DNA from: Gammaproteobacteria bacterium
GTDB taxonomy: Bacteria; Pseudomonadota; Gammaproteobacteria; Steroidobacterales; GCA-2729495
DNA: 39,439 nt
Reading direction: 5' to 3'
Assembly (NCBI GenBank): GCA_030066665.1
Contig: JASJBD010000059.1
Location: forward strand, 1-39,439
Every line of letters starts with the position of its first letter. Positions within the stretch are counted from its first letter, which is position 1. The notes under the pieces were generated by a model. The model worked only from the letters and a program-made list of their open reading frames with translations, ran no database searches and was not told the origin of the DNA. The translations under genes and the position numbers were made by a program. Positions 1-8,028 of the stretch are shown here, one piece after another.

Positions 1-531
1 CTGGAACAGCAACCTGGCTTTCAGCGTCAGTTCGCCGTCGACGCTCTCGAATTTCTCGTAACCCGCGCTGCCGATGAATTCCCATGCCGTGAAATTGACC
101 ATGCGCACGCCGACATCGAGACCCCAGCCATCGGCATCCGAACCCGTGTCAGGATCCAGGCCGAGGTACTGCGCATTGAAAAACGCGCTCATGCGATCGC
201 TGTACAGACGATCGTTTCTGGGCTTGGTAACCGGCGTATGAAAACCAAAGCCAAACTCGTACTGCCCAATGTCACCGGGATCGACGCCAAACAGGTTGTC
301 CAGCGCGCTGTTCTGGAAAGACGCAAAGGCATGCATGTAATCACCCAGCGCCAGCGAACCCGCGAATAATGGGCCGTCGCCATCGAGATCGGCTACGCCG
401 AGATCAAATTCGGTGGTCTGATAGGCCGCCTCGACGTAGGTCCAGGAAATGCCCGTGCTCTGCGCTTGCGCCAGCCCGGAAACAGCCAGAAAAGCTGACA
501 AGGTCAGCCAACGGAAAACGTGACTCTGCAT
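1..531 (-). CDS. Outer-membrane beta-barrel protein, N-terminal part (cut by window start)
   Basis: The frame is open from the ATG at 531 to base 1, so only the first 177 residues are present and the C-terminus lies outside the window. The start is well supported: a GGAGGGAG Shine-Dalgarno sequence sits just upstream. The protein begins with a typical Sec signal peptide (MQSHVFRWLTLSAFLAVSG, cleavage likely after LAQA). The mature part is rich in alternating aromatic and polar residues (SWTYVEAAYQ, YEFGFGFHTP, WEFIGSAGYEKFES) and in acidic Asp-Gly turns. This pattern is characteristic of transmembrane beta-strands joined by short turns. I read it as a small outer-membrane barrel of the porin-like or OmpW/OmpA-sized type. 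The exact family and any substrate are not recognisable. Confidence 0.72.
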   Translation of the reverse strand, partial: MQSHVFRWLTLSAFLAVSGLAQAQSTGISWTYVEAAYQTTEFDLGVADLDGDGPLFAGSLALGDYMHAFASFQNSALDNLFGVDPGDIGQYEFGFGFHTPVTKPRNDRLYSDRMSAFFNAQYLGLDPDTGSDADGWGLDVGVRMVNFTAWEFIGSAGYEKFESVDGELTLKARLLFQ

Positions 532-678
532 TGGTGCTCCCTCCTCACCGAAGCTGCCGCAGCTAGCTACGGGTCCCTACAGGCTGGATACCCCGACTGA
601 AAACGCCGGATTAGTGCCGGAAACCCTCAAAAAAACCCATTGCTCACCCCCATTGCGCACAACGGCGAGCACGGTAAA

Positions 679-696
679 TCTGGCACACGGGCCAGA
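679..696 (-). terminator. Candidate weak terminator hairpin after the L,D-transpeptidase gene
   Basis: A perfect 6-bp stem (TCTGGC / GCCAGA) with a 6-base loop lies 58 bases past the transpeptidase stop. On the minus strand it is followed by only TTTACC, so the U-tract is poor. The rest of 532-753 holds the leader and ribosome site of the outer-membrane gene and nothing else that I can name. Confidence 0.3.
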
Positions 697-753
697 CATA
701 ATCAAGCACTTATCCGGGTTTCCTGATAATCAATCTGCAAAGTGGGTCACAAA

Positions 754-1872
754 TTACGGAGATATTATGTCCGCAACCTGCTCATGGATGATCACATTCT
801 CGACCCAGCGGGCATTTCGGAGCGTTTTGGCCGTGTCCCAGCCCCCATCGAGAACCGAAACCGGGAAACCACGCTGCCCCCCGGCGATCACGGTAATCCG
901 CTCGGCATCCAGCTCCGGGACCTGTTCGGGCGCGGCCTCCAGGCTATCGACCAGGCTGGCCCGGGCCCGCGGTTCCAGGCTACCCAGCCAGTCGCGCTCA
1001 TCTTCGACGAGCGGCGGATGAGCTTCCAGCAGCAGATCGCCCGCCTGCCAGCCAAGCAGGAAGGGCTGGTTCACGATGCGGACCTCGGTGCCAATCGGGA
1101 TCTGCTCGAACAGGTGCTCGATGTCCTCTGGAAACAGTCGGACGCAGCCATGACTGACGCGCATACCGACTCCGGCAGGCTTGTTGGTGCCGTGGATCAG
1201 GTATCCGGGCAAACCCAGGACGATCACGTGGCTGCCCAGGGGATTATCGGGGCCAGGTGGCACCTGCGGCGGCAAGGGATCACCAGCTTCAGCGTGTTCC
1301 CTGCGGATTGAAGCCGGCACATACCAGACGGGATCGCGGCCCTTGGAAGTTACCGTGGTCTCCCCGGTGGGCGTGGCCCAGCCATCACGACCGATACCGA
1401 TCGGGTAGGTCTCGACGGTTTGCGGCTCACCGTCGATTCGCGGCGGATAGTAGAACAGGCGCTTCGTGGCCACATTCAGCACGATCCCCTGGCGTGGCGC
1501 CTCCGGCAACACGTAACGGGTTGGCAGCACGATCGGCGTACCCTCGCCTGGCAACCACGGATCGACGTCCGGATTCGCATCCTTGATTTCATCGAATCCC
1601 AGACCGTAGTTACGCGCGATTTCGACAAAGGTGTCATGGTGCGTGGCATTGACGATCTGGATCGCGCCGACCACGTCATCGCCGTTCGCCAGCACGAACT
1701 GATTCGTCGGGAGCGGCGGCAAAGGCTCGGATTGCCGTGCCGGTTCGGCCTGCTGGCGCGCCCAGTCGGGTGTCTGAAAGACGGAGTCGACGAGACCGCA
1801 GCCCGGCAGGGTCAGCACGGCCGCGGCTGTGAACAAACTACGCTGATCTAGAAACGCCCGGAGGCTTTGCAT
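754..1872 (-). CDS. L,D-transpeptidase (YkuD/ErfK type) lipoprotein with LysM-like domain
   Basis: This enzyme would cross-link peptidoglycan stems or attach proteins to them in the periplasm. The ATG at 1872 is chosen because it leaves a lipoprotein signal (TAAAVLTLPGC, lipidated Cys25) and has an AGGG ribosome site. A longer frame reading up to 1947 would overlap the neighbouring protease gene. Residues about 73-118 form a LysM-like segment (HHDTFVEIARNYGLGFDEI, then a proline-rich end PIVLPTRY), as in ErfK/YbiS proteins. The YkuD catalytic domain follows, with the HGTN box (His217) and the signature SHGCVRL containing His231, nucleophile Cys233 and Arg235. The length (372 residues) is somewhat above the 300-330 usual for E. 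coli homologues; the excess is a C-terminal tail. It lies 34 bases downstream of the M48 protease gene on the same strand, so the two envelope genes are probably co-transcribed. Confidence 0.9.
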   Translation of the reverse strand: MQSLRAFLDQRSLFTAAAVLTLPGCGLVDSVFQTPDWARQQAEPARQSEPLPPLPTNQFVLANGDDVVGAIQIVNATHHDTFVEIARNYGLGFDEIKDANPDVDPWLPGEGTPIVLPTRYVLPEAPRQGIVLNVATKRLFYYPPRIDGEPQTVETYPIGIGRDGWATPTGETTVTSKGRDPVWYVPASIRREHAEAGDPLPPQVPPGPDNPLGSHVIVLGLPGYLIHGTNKPAGVGMRVSHGCVRLFPEDIEHLFEQIPIGTEVRIVNQPFLLGWQAGDLLLEAHPPLVEDERDWLGSLEPRARASLVDSLEAAPEQVPELDAERITVIAGGQRGFPVSVLDGGWDTAKTLRNARWVENVIIHEQVADIISP

Positions 1873-1906
1873 ACCAACCCTGTCGACCCGGAAGACTGAT
1901 TGAGGT

Positions 1907-2671
1907 TCAGTCGCAGCGCGGATCCTTGCCGGCTGCCTTCGCCGCATTGTAACGGCTCAGCGCTTCCGGTAGCGCCTCGATCAAGTCCTGGATCCGGTTG
2001 TCGGACGACGGGTGGGTGGAAAGCCATTGCGGCGGCGCGAGATCCTGCTCACGTTCCATGTTCTTCCAGAGCTGCACGCTGGCCCGCGGATCGAAGCCGG
2101 CATCAGCCATGTAATAGATACCCACGATGTCGGCTTCGCTTTCCTGACCACGACCATAAGGCAGACTCAGACCGATCTGCGCGGCCGTCTGGACCGCGCC
2201 GGCCGCCGCGCCGCCTATGCCGGCCGCCGCCGTGCCAATGGAGATCACGCCCTGCTGGGTCAACTCGCGGTTGACCCGTTCCAGCGAGTGCCGCTGGGTG
2301 ACGTGCGCAACCTCGTGACCAATGACCGCGCCGAGCTGATCCTGGTTTTCGGCCGCTTTGAAAATGCCGGTGAAGATGCCGATCTTGCCACCCGGCATGG
2401 CGAATGCATTGATGGCTTCGTTGTCGAAAACCTCCACCTCCCACAGTCTGCTCGCGTAGGGCTCCTCGAGTTCATCGACGATCGCCTGCGCCACGCAATT
2501 GATGTAGCTGCGCGTCTTGGCATCGGTTGAAATTGGCGTGGTATTGCGCATCTGCCGGAACTGGGCTTCCGACTCGCTCTCGAGTTCGGTTTCACTCACC
2601 AGCGGCAAGCCGGCGCAGCCCGCGAGGGCCGCAACGACGCCACAGATCTTTAGCAGCTTGTTCATTCGCAT
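1907..2671 (-). CDS. M48-family zinc metalloprotease lipoprotein (LoiP/YggG-like)
   Basis: This is a membrane-anchored periplasmic protease of the M48 (HtpX/Ste24/LoiP) family, predicted to help clear damaged envelope proteins. A lipobox (ALAGC, Cys19) follows a short hydrophobic signal. The zinc motif HEVAH is at 119-123, and the third ligand lies in the conserved ESEAD box at about 177-181. The NAFAMPGG motif typical of the family is at about 88-95. The length of 254 residues matches E. coli LoiP (about 252). Two in-frame ATGs (2671 and 2665) are possible starts and neither has a strong ribosome site. An A/T-rich stretch (TTAAAATAT on the minus strand, about 2690-2700) could carry a -10 element. 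The gene is followed closely by the L,D-transpeptidase gene. Confidence 0.9.
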   Translation of the reverse strand: MRMNKLLKICGVVAALAGCAGLPLVSETELESESEAQFRQMRNTTPISTDAKTRSYINCVAQAIVDELEEPYASRLWEVEVFDNEAINAFAMPGGKIGIFTGIFKAAENQDQLGAVIGHEVAHVTQRHSLERVNRELTQQGVISIGTAAAGIGGAAAGAVQTAAQIGLSLPYGRGQESEADIVGIYYMADAGFDPRASVQLWKNMEREQDLAPPQWLSTHPSSDNRIQDLIEALPEALSRYNAAKAAGKDPRCD

Positions 2672-2736
2672 CGCAACATCGCACTATTACGATATTTTAA
2701 CGGCCCTGCACCAAAATGGTTGACCCGGCCGATCGG

Positions 2737-3735
2737 CTAGAGGCCGCGGCCGTCGAAACCCAGTCGTTCGGCCGCTGTTTCCATCATGGACAGTATTTTC
2801 TCCTGCAGGTTCGGCTTGCCCTTCCACGTGACCTTGAACAGATCGCCATCCTCGGCGGCATGCAGCAGATAATCGTCACTGGAACCCAGCTCGTCCACCA
2901 GGCCCAGCTCCAGCGCACGTGTGCCGTACCAGTGCTCACCTGTCGCGACGCGCCCCAGATCCAGGGCCGGGCGATGTTCGGTCACCATGGCCTTGAAGAG
3001 CTCGTGCACCTCCTCCAGCTCCTCACGGAGCTTGGCGCGATCCTCGTCGGTGTTCTCACCAAACATCGTCACCGTGCGTTTGTATTTTCCAGCTGTGATC
3101 TGCTCGAAATCCACGCCTTTGTCTTTCAGCGCGCGGTTGAAATTAGGCAGCTGGGCAATAACGCCGATCGAACCCAGCACCGCGAACGGCGCCGCAACAA
3201 TACGATCGGCAATGCAGGCCATGAGATAACCACCACTTGCCGCAACCTTGTCGACGATCACGGTCAGCGGAATACCGCGGTTCTTCAAGCGCAGCAACTG
3301 CGACGCGGCCAGGCCGTGTTCATGCACGGCGCCACCGGGATTTTCCAGGCGCAGGACCACCTCGTCCTGGTCACCCGCGACGCCGACCACCGCGCTGATT
3401 TCCTCGCGCAGGTGCGCCACTGCAGTCGCGCGAATGTCACCCTTGAAGTCGAGCACGAAGTAACGTTTGCGTGCCGTGCTTGTCTTGTCGGCAGCTTTTT
3501 GCGCCTTCTTGTCGACCTTGGCCTGTTTCTTGAATTCGTCCTTGTTCATCACGGCGCGCTGCACGACGCGCGTGTTGTTGCGGATGCTGTCGTTCAGCTT
3601 GTCGACCTTGAGTCCGGCAGGCTGAACCCCGCGACGCGACGCGCTGGCGATGATGACGACTGCTACACCCAGCGCGACCAGCAGGGTCAGCGTTTTGGCC
3701 AGAAACAGGCCGTAATCGGCAAAAAATTCAGCCAT
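2737..3735 (-). CDS. sohB: Protease SohB (S49 signal-peptide-peptidase family)
   Basis: This is an inner-membrane serine protease of the S49 family with its catalytic domain on the periplasmic side. One N-terminal transmembrane helix spans about residues 8-31. A Lys/Ala-rich linker (about 64-90) follows, and then the protease domain. The serine nucleophile is Ser167 in KVAASGGYLMA. The general-base lysine is Lys219 in AGKYKRT, which sits before the SohB signature MFGENTDEDR. At 332 residues it is close to E. coli SohB (about 349) and much shorter than the doubled SppA. The gene follows lipA by 17 bases on the same strand, so it is probably the second gene of that transcript. A long open frame on the opposite strand (2716-3804) is a GC-rich shadow of this gene. 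Confidence 0.93.
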   Translation of the reverse strand: MAEFFADYGLFLAKTLTLLVALGVAVVIIASASRRGVQPAGLKVDKLNDSIRNNTRVVQRAVMNKDEFKKQAKVDKKAQKAADKTSTARKRYFVLDFKGDIRATAVAHLREEISAVVGVAGDQDEVVLRLENPGGAVHEHGLAASQLLRLKNRGIPLTVIVDKVAASGGYLMACIADRIVAAPFAVLGSIGVIAQLPNFNRALKDKGVDFEQITAGKYKRTVTMFGENTDEDRAKLREELEEVHELFKAMVTEHRPALDLGRVATGEHWYGTRALELGLVDELGSSDDYLLHAAEDGDLFKVTWKGKPNLQEKILSMMETAAERLGFDGRGL

Positions 3736-3752
3736 GACGATCTATCCCGCAA

Positions 3753-4760
3753 CTACTCGCCAAGACCGGCGTTGTTTTTCTCGAGCGCGCGCTCCGCCCG
3801 GTAACTGGAACGGACCAGCGGACCGGCGACGACTTCCACAAAGCCGTGCTCGAGGCCGAGCTCACGATAACGGGCGAATTCCGACGGCTGCACGAAACGC
3901 TCGACCGGCAGATGATTCACGGTCGGGCGCAGGTACTGGCCCAACGTCAGCAGATCGACACCGCGGGCGCGCAAGTCCTGCATCGCCACGACGATCTCTT
4001 CGTCAGTCTCACCAAGCCCGAGCATCAGGCTGCTTTTGGTCAGCAGTTCCGGCCGAAATTCCTTGGCAGCTTCGAGCACCTGCAGGGATTGCGCATAGCC
4101 GGCACGGGGATCGCGCACCCGCGCTGTCAGTCTTTCAACCGTCTCCACGTTGTGAGCGAACACCGACAGCGGCGTCGACACGACCGTGCGCACCGCAGTC
4201 GTATCTCCCTGGAAGTCCGGTGTCAGGGCCTCGACCGCAGTTGCCGGGTTACGGCGCTTGATGGCCTCGATGCAGGCGGCATAGTGACCGGCACCCCCAT
4301 CGTCCAGATCATCCCGGTCTACCGACGTCAGCACGATGTACTTCAGGCCCATCAGTTCGACCGAACGGGCCGCCTGCTCCGGCTCATCCCCGGCCAGCAG
4401 CCCCCCGGGATTGCCGGTATCGACCGCGCAGAAGCGGCAGGCCCGTGTGCAAACGCTACCCATGAGCATGATCGTCGCGGTGCCCGCATTCCAGCACTCG
4501 CCGATATTCGGGCAGATGGATTCCTCGCACACCGTGCTCAGTCGATGCTCCCGCACATTCTCCCGCATTGCCGCGTATCCGCTGCCGGTCGGCAGCTTCG
4601 CCCGCAACCAGGTCGGCTTGCGCTCGATTGGCGTGTCGGCGAATCCCCGGGTCCGATTAACGCCGTTCTTGACGGCCGTAAATCCCGACTCGGTCGAGTA
4701 TTTCTCGCCGCTGCGCGTAATTGGAATGCCTTTGAATTCGCTCACAGGTAGTACCGCCAT
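3753..4760 (-). CDS. lipA: Lipoyl synthase LipA
   Basis: LipA inserts two sulfur atoms into protein-bound octanoyl groups to make the lipoyl cofactor of pyruvate and 2-oxoglutarate dehydrogenases and the glycine cleavage system. The 335-residue product has both iron-sulfur signatures. The auxiliary cluster motif is C-X4-C-X5-C at Cys78, Cys83 and Cys89. The radical-SAM motif is C-X3-C-X2-C at Cys104, Cys108 and Cys111. The C-terminal conserved VRSSYRAE contains the serine that ligates the auxiliary cluster. The start at 4760 gives the expected family N-terminus; the ribosome site is weak. lipB is usually a neighbour of lipA but is absent here. The gene upstream, separated by an intrinsic terminator, is a small unknown, and sohB follows immediately downstream. 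Confidence 0.97.
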   Translation of the reverse strand: MAVLPVSEFKGIPITRSGEKYSTESGFTAVKNGVNRTRGFADTPIERKPTWLRAKLPTGSGYAAMRENVREHRLSTVCEESICPNIGECWNAGTATIMLMGSVCTRACRFCAVDTGNPGGLLAGDEPEQAARSVELMGLKYIVLTSVDRDDLDDGGAGHYAACIEAIKRRNPATAVEALTPDFQGDTTAVRTVVSTPLSVFAHNVETVERLTARVRDPRAGYAQSLQVLEAAKEFRPELLTKSSLMLGLGETDEEIVVAMQDLRARGVDLLTLGQYLRPTVNHLPVERFVQPSEFARYRELGLEHGFVEVVAGPLVRSSYRAERALEKNNAGLGE

Positions 4761-4824
4761 TGACTGACCGGTAATTTTCGCACGGCCCGACCCCTACCGA
4801 AAACCGGGGTCCGGCAGCCGGCCA

Positions 4825-4851
4825 AAAAAAGCCCGGCACTAAGGCCGGGCA
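4825..4851 (-). terminator. Intrinsic (Rho-independent) terminator
   Basis: On the minus strand a perfect 7-bp GC-rich stem (GCCCGGC / GCCGGGC) with a 6-base loop is followed directly by seven U residues (plus-strand A-tract 4825-4831). It lies 62 bases past the stop of the small gene at 4914-5111 and upstream of lipA. It therefore ends that transcript and isolates lipA. It is the clearest terminator in the window. Confidence 0.88.
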
Positions 4852-4913
4852 ATACAGGGGGAAGTCTTCAGCCTTGCTCGATAGTCAATGAGCAAGCGAC
4901 ATCTGCGTAATCG

Positions 4914-5111
4914 TCAATGAAGCCGGGACCAGTTCAATAACTCCACGTCTTCGGCTTCCATTTCGAAATTGACTGCCAGCAGTTCTTCGATCTCGTCAGG
5001 ATCGAGTACGCGGTTGGCCGCGGTGTTCAATTCCACGACACCGCTGTACTCGTCGGCGAAGCCCTGCTCGGCCGAGCGCAACAAAAACCTCGTGTAGTAT
5101 TTCGCGCGCAT
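4914..5111 (-). CDS. Small acidic unknown protein (65 residues)
   Basis: This short gene encodes MRAKYYTRFLLRSAEQGF followed by an acidic C-terminal half (DPDEIEELLAVNF, EAEDVELLNWSRLH). I do not recognise the family. Support for its being real is indirect: a strong intrinsic terminator follows at the expected distance, and it occupies a stretch with no other gene. Its composition (basic amphipathic N-terminus, acidic helical C-terminus, little low complexity) looks like a folded small protein. The ribosome site before the ATG at 5111 is not evident. No signal peptide or membrane helix is visible, so it is likely cytoplasmic. It is divergent from the OmpA-like gene, and the 5112-5231 gap between them would carry both promoters. 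Confidence 0.55.
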   Translation of the reverse strand: MRAKYYTRFLLRSAEQGFADEYSGVVELNTAANRVLDPDEIEELLAVNFEMEAEDVELLNWSRLH

Positions 5112-5231
5112 GGGCCAAGACTATGGTCATAAGACGGGGATTTCTGTGAGACGGTCCACAGATTGGGTACACCGCCAAGACCTTGCTGCGACAAGGATTT
5201 CAGCCCCGATCCTGGCGCCCCGGCCGCCTCG

Positions 5232-6662
5232 ATGAGGGCGCTGCGCGACATAATCGGCGTGCTGTGGCTGACCGCCGGCGTTGCCGCAGCCCAGTCGAAT
5301 GCCACCGTACTCGAAGAATTGCAGGCCCTCCGCGCGGAGGCGGAAAATCGCGATGCTGCGCTGCTGGCACCAGACAGCTACCTGCGCGGCGTGCGGGCCC
5401 TTGAGAAGGCCGCTGCACAGCTCGAAGCCGGCCAGGATCCACAAAAACTGGCACCGAGGTTTGAAAAGGCGCGACAGGAGTTCACGACCGCCATCGAGCA
5501 CCTGGAGCTCGCGCAACTCAGCTTCCGCGATACCTTGCTGGCCCGCACGGCGGCGAATGCTGCCGAAGCCTTTCGGCTGGCGCCGGCCGACTGGGAAAAC
5601 GCGGAGCGGAGCCTGTTCAACGCTGCGCGGGTGCTCGAGGACGGCAATCTCAATGAAGCCATCGAGCGCGGTGCGATGGCGGCGGCTGAATACGATCGCG
5701 CCGAGCTTGTCGCCATCAAGGCGCGCTATCTGACGACGTCGCGGAGCCTGATGGCGCAAGCCGGCGAAGCAAAGGCCGACAAGTTCGCGCCGCGGAGTAT
5801 CGGCCTGGCTCGAGACGCTCTGCAACTCGCCGAGAACACACTGGATGCCGACCGGACGCAAACGGCCCGGGCCAGGGAACTGGCGGCCACCGCCGCCTAC
5901 GAGGCACGACACGCACTGCATATTGCCGGGATTGCCGCGCGGGTGAAGGACCGTGAATTGAGCGTGGAGGACATCGTGCTCGATTGGGAAGAGCCGCTGC
6001 GACGGCTCGCGGAAACCGCGGATCGACCCGCAGATCTGTCCCGCGGCTACGCGGAAGTCGAAGCGAGCCTGCGCGAGGAACTGCAAAAGGTTCCAACCCT
6101 GGAGGCCGAGCTCGAAGAACGGCGCATCCAGGTCGCGGGGCTGGAGGAGGAAATTCGCGAACTCGATGACCGGCTCGGTGGTGCAACCGCGGAACGCAGC
6201 GCGCTGATGCGCGAATTGCAGGCCCGGGATCGCCTGCGCGAGCAGTTCACCAGTGTCGAGGAGTTATTCGCGGCGGATGAGGCCATTGTCCTGCGGGACG
6301 GCAATCAGCTCATTTTGCGCATGGTGGGCCTGCAGTTCGGCAGCGGTTCGGCGCGGCTGGACGACGCTGCGATGGCCTTGCTGGACCGCCTGCGCGATGC
6401 GGTCAACATTTTTCCGGGCAGCAGTCTGCGTGTCGAAGGTCATACGGATGCATCGGGCGACCCGGAGCGGAACCTGCAATTGTCCGAGGAGCGGGCCCGG
6501 GCGGTAGCGAACTACCTCGCCGAAAATCTCGGCATCCAGAGCTTCAGGCTGAGTGCAGTCGGTTACGGAGATACGCGACCGATAGCGGGTAACCGCACGC
6601 GCGAGGGACGGGCCAGGAACAGGCGCATCGATATTGTGCTGGATACCCGGACGGGGGCCTAG
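5232..6662 (+). CDS. OmpA-family protein with long helical N-terminal region
   Basis: This periplasmic or outer-membrane-associated protein has a C-terminal OmpA domain that should bind peptidoglycan. The ATG at 5232 is chosen because it begins a signal peptide (MRALRDIIGVLWLTAGVAAA-QS). An upstream in-frame TTG at 5163 would add residues that do not look like a signal. Residues about 25-330 are Ala/Glu/Arg-rich and helical, resembling DUF4398-type repeats and ending in a coiled coil (about 280-345, EAELEERRIQVAGLEEEIRELDD). The OmpA domain covers about 365-475, with LRVEGHTDASG (conserved Asp contacting diaminopimelate) and ARNRRIDIVL (conserved Arg). There is no N-terminal beta-barrel, so it resembles soluble OmpA-like spacers rather than OmpA itself. 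Its stop codon overlaps that of the convergent hydrolase gene. Confidence 0.88.
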   Translation: MRALRDIIGVLWLTAGVAAAQSNATVLEELQALRAEAENRDAALLAPDSYLRGVRALEKAAAQLEAGQDPQKLAPRFEKARQEFTTAIEHLELAQLSFRDTLLARTAANAAEAFRLAPADWENAERSLFNAARVLEDGNLNEAIERGAMAAAEYDRAELVAIKARYLTTSRSLMAQAGEAKADKFAPRSIGLARDALQLAENTLDADRTQTARARELAATAAYEARHALHIAGIAARVKDRELSVEDIVLDWEEPLRRLAETADRPADLSRGYAEVEASLREELQKVPTLEAELEERRIQVAGLEEEIRELDDRLGGATAERSALMRELQARDRLREQFTSVEELFAADEAIVLRDGNQLILRMVGLQFGSGSARLDDAAMALLDRLRDAVNIFPGSSLRVEGHTDASGDPERNLQLSEERARAVANYLAENLGIQSFRLSAVGYGDTRPIAGNRTREGRARNRRIDIVLDTRTGA

Positions 6663-7564
6663 ACGCCTCGCCACCAGCGCGAGACCGTCGCTGCCGTGCG
6701 CGGGTTGATCATGTAGCCGTAGCACTTGTGAACATTCAGTCCTTCCGGGCCACGGAAATAGTTCAACAGATCAGTCTCATCGGTAATGCTGTCCACGAGG
6801 CCCCGACGCAACATGCCGCGATAGTCGTTCGCGAACCTGCGATCCAGCGCCGTCAATTCACCGATTGCGGACAGGTTCCACCAGTGCCGGATATTGTCGG
6901 GGTAACGTTCCGCACCATGCGCATGCGCACCGTGCAGGCGATGCCGCATGAAATTCAGGCCGAGCGGACTGCCCAGGGTCAGAAAGTCAACGCGCAGATC
7001 GGTGCGATGCTGACGACTTAGAATCCACAAGACATCCCATGCAATCACCGAGCCCAGGCTGTGCGCCACCAACAGAATTTTGCGCTGTTCGCGCGCAGCC
7101 CGATCCAGCTCCGTGGCGACCATCTCCTGGATCCGTGAGCCAATGCCGTTCGCGTTGTCGAGGTATCGCAGGCTGTCCTTCAGTGTCGCCTTGATGTTCG
7201 GATTGGCAACCCAGTCCACCAGGAATGGAAAGGTGTCGCAGAGCAAATACATAATCCGCGCGACCTGTTTGTGCCAGTGGCCCGCTTCTTCGATGTCGCG
7301 AGGCTCCGGTCCAGGCAGCTGACACACCCGGTCCACACCCGGCTGATCGGGCGCCGGGTCTTTTTCCTCCGTATAGAAAATCCCGGGCCACGGCACGAGC
7401 CGGAAAGACTCGGCGTCGTCGGCCGCGAGCTCTTGCGCCGTCTCCGGGTCCTGTCGCTGCAGCCCTGCCAGCAGACAGCGCAGCAGATTGGCGCGGTGAA
7501 TCGCTGCCGGCGGCTTGGGCTTCATGCCCGGCACATAGATAATGGCTTTACCCGATTCGCTCAT
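6659..7564 (-). CDS. Alpha/beta-hydrolase fold protein, substrate unknown
   Basis: This is a cytoplasmic hydrolase of about 301 residues with no signal peptide. The nucleophile elbow is LLVAHSLGSVIAWD (Ser169), in which the usual first Gly of GxSxG is Ala, as in many lipase- and PGAP1-like enzymes. The N-terminus KAIIYVPGMKP is the typical first strand and oxyanion-hole loop. A later LTLGSPLGLN motif resembles the region after the fifth strand in lipases. The ATG at 7564 is preferred over a GTG at 7582 because GAGG lies nine bases upstream of it. The gene is divergent from gloA, with 43 bases between the two starts. It ends convergently with the OmpA-like gene in a shared CTAG that supplies a TAG stop to both strands. 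The substrate cannot be deduced; lipid or ester hydrolysis is a guess. Confidence 0.8.
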   Translation of the reverse strand: MSESGKAIIYVPGMKPKPPAAIHRANLLRCLLAGLQRQDPETAQELAADDAESFRLVPWPGIFYTEEKDPAPDQPGVDRVCQLPGPEPRDIEEAGHWHKQVARIMYLLCDTFPFLVDWVANPNIKATLKDSLRYLDNANGIGSRIQEMVATELDRAAREQRKILLVAHSLGSVIAWDVLWILSRQHRTDLRVDFLTLGSPLGLNFMRHRLHGAHAHGAERYPDNIRHWWNLSAIGELTALDRRFANDYRGMLRRGLVDSITDETDLLNYFRGPEGLNVHKCYGYMINPRTAATVSRWWRGV

Positions 7565-7607
7565 GCACGTTTGCCTCGACACGGAGGTTAGTCGTAAGGG
7601 AAAACCA

Positions 7608-8027
7608 ATGAAATACCTGCATACGATGGTTCGAGTTTCAGATCTGGACGAGTCACTCGATTTCTATTGCAACAAACTGGGCTTGCGGGAAATCAGACGC
7701 TGGGACAATGAGCAGGGCCGCTTCACGCTCGTGTTCATTGCGGCGCCCGGTGACGAAGAAGCCTGCCTGGAGCTCACATACAACTGGGACCCGGAAGACT
7801 ACGGCGAGGGCCGTAATTTTGGGCATGTCGCGTATCAGGTCGACAACATCTACGACGTCTGCCAGCGATTGCTCGATGCCGGAGTCACCATCAATCGGCC
7901 GCCGCGCGACGGTCGCATGGCTTTCGTCCGGTCTCCGGACAATATTTCCGTTGAGCTGCTGCAGGCCGGTCGGGCGCTACCGTCGCAGGAACCCTGGGCA
8001 TCGATGCCGAATACGGGTCACTGGTAA
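7608..8027 (+). CDS. gloA: Lactoylglutathione lyase (glyoxalase I)
   Basis: GloA isomerises the hemithioacetal of methylglyoxal and glutathione to S-lactoylglutathione, the first step of methylglyoxal detoxification. The 139-residue protein matches bacterial GloA in length and in its metal ligands: His5 (YLHTMVRV), Glu55 (LELTYNW), His73 (FGHVAY) and Glu116 (SVELLQ). The ELTYNW and FGHVA boxes are hallmark sequences. There is no insertion near residue 80, so it resembles the short nickel-type enzymes of Proteobacteria. The ATG at 7608 has an AAGGG site eight bases upstream; the open frame continues further 5' but overlaps the divergent hydrolase gene. The diguanylate cyclase gene begins only one base beyond its stop, on the opposite strand and convergent. 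Confidence 0.95.
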   Translation: MKYLHTMVRVSDLDESLDFYCNKLGLREIRRWDNEQGRFTLVFIAAPGDEEACLELTYNWDPEDYGEGRNFGHVAYQVDNIYDVCQRLLDAGVTINRPPRDGRMAFVRSPDNISVELLQAGRALPSQEPWASMPNTGHW

Positions 8028-8028
8028 C

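Noticed and set aside
532-753. Riboswitch in the longest intergenic region
   Set aside because: No conserved aptamer core could be recognised; only a weak hairpin and a ribosome site are visible.
2716-3804. 362-codon open frame on the plus strand opposite sohB
   Set aside because: Shadow of a GC-rich gene: no ribosome site, no recognisable motif, His/Gln/Arg-heavy composition, and sohB on the other strand has full family motifs.
5127-6086. 319-codon open frame on the minus strand opposite the OmpA-like gene
   Set aside because: No domain or signal peptide; the plus-strand frame has a signal peptide and an OmpA domain.
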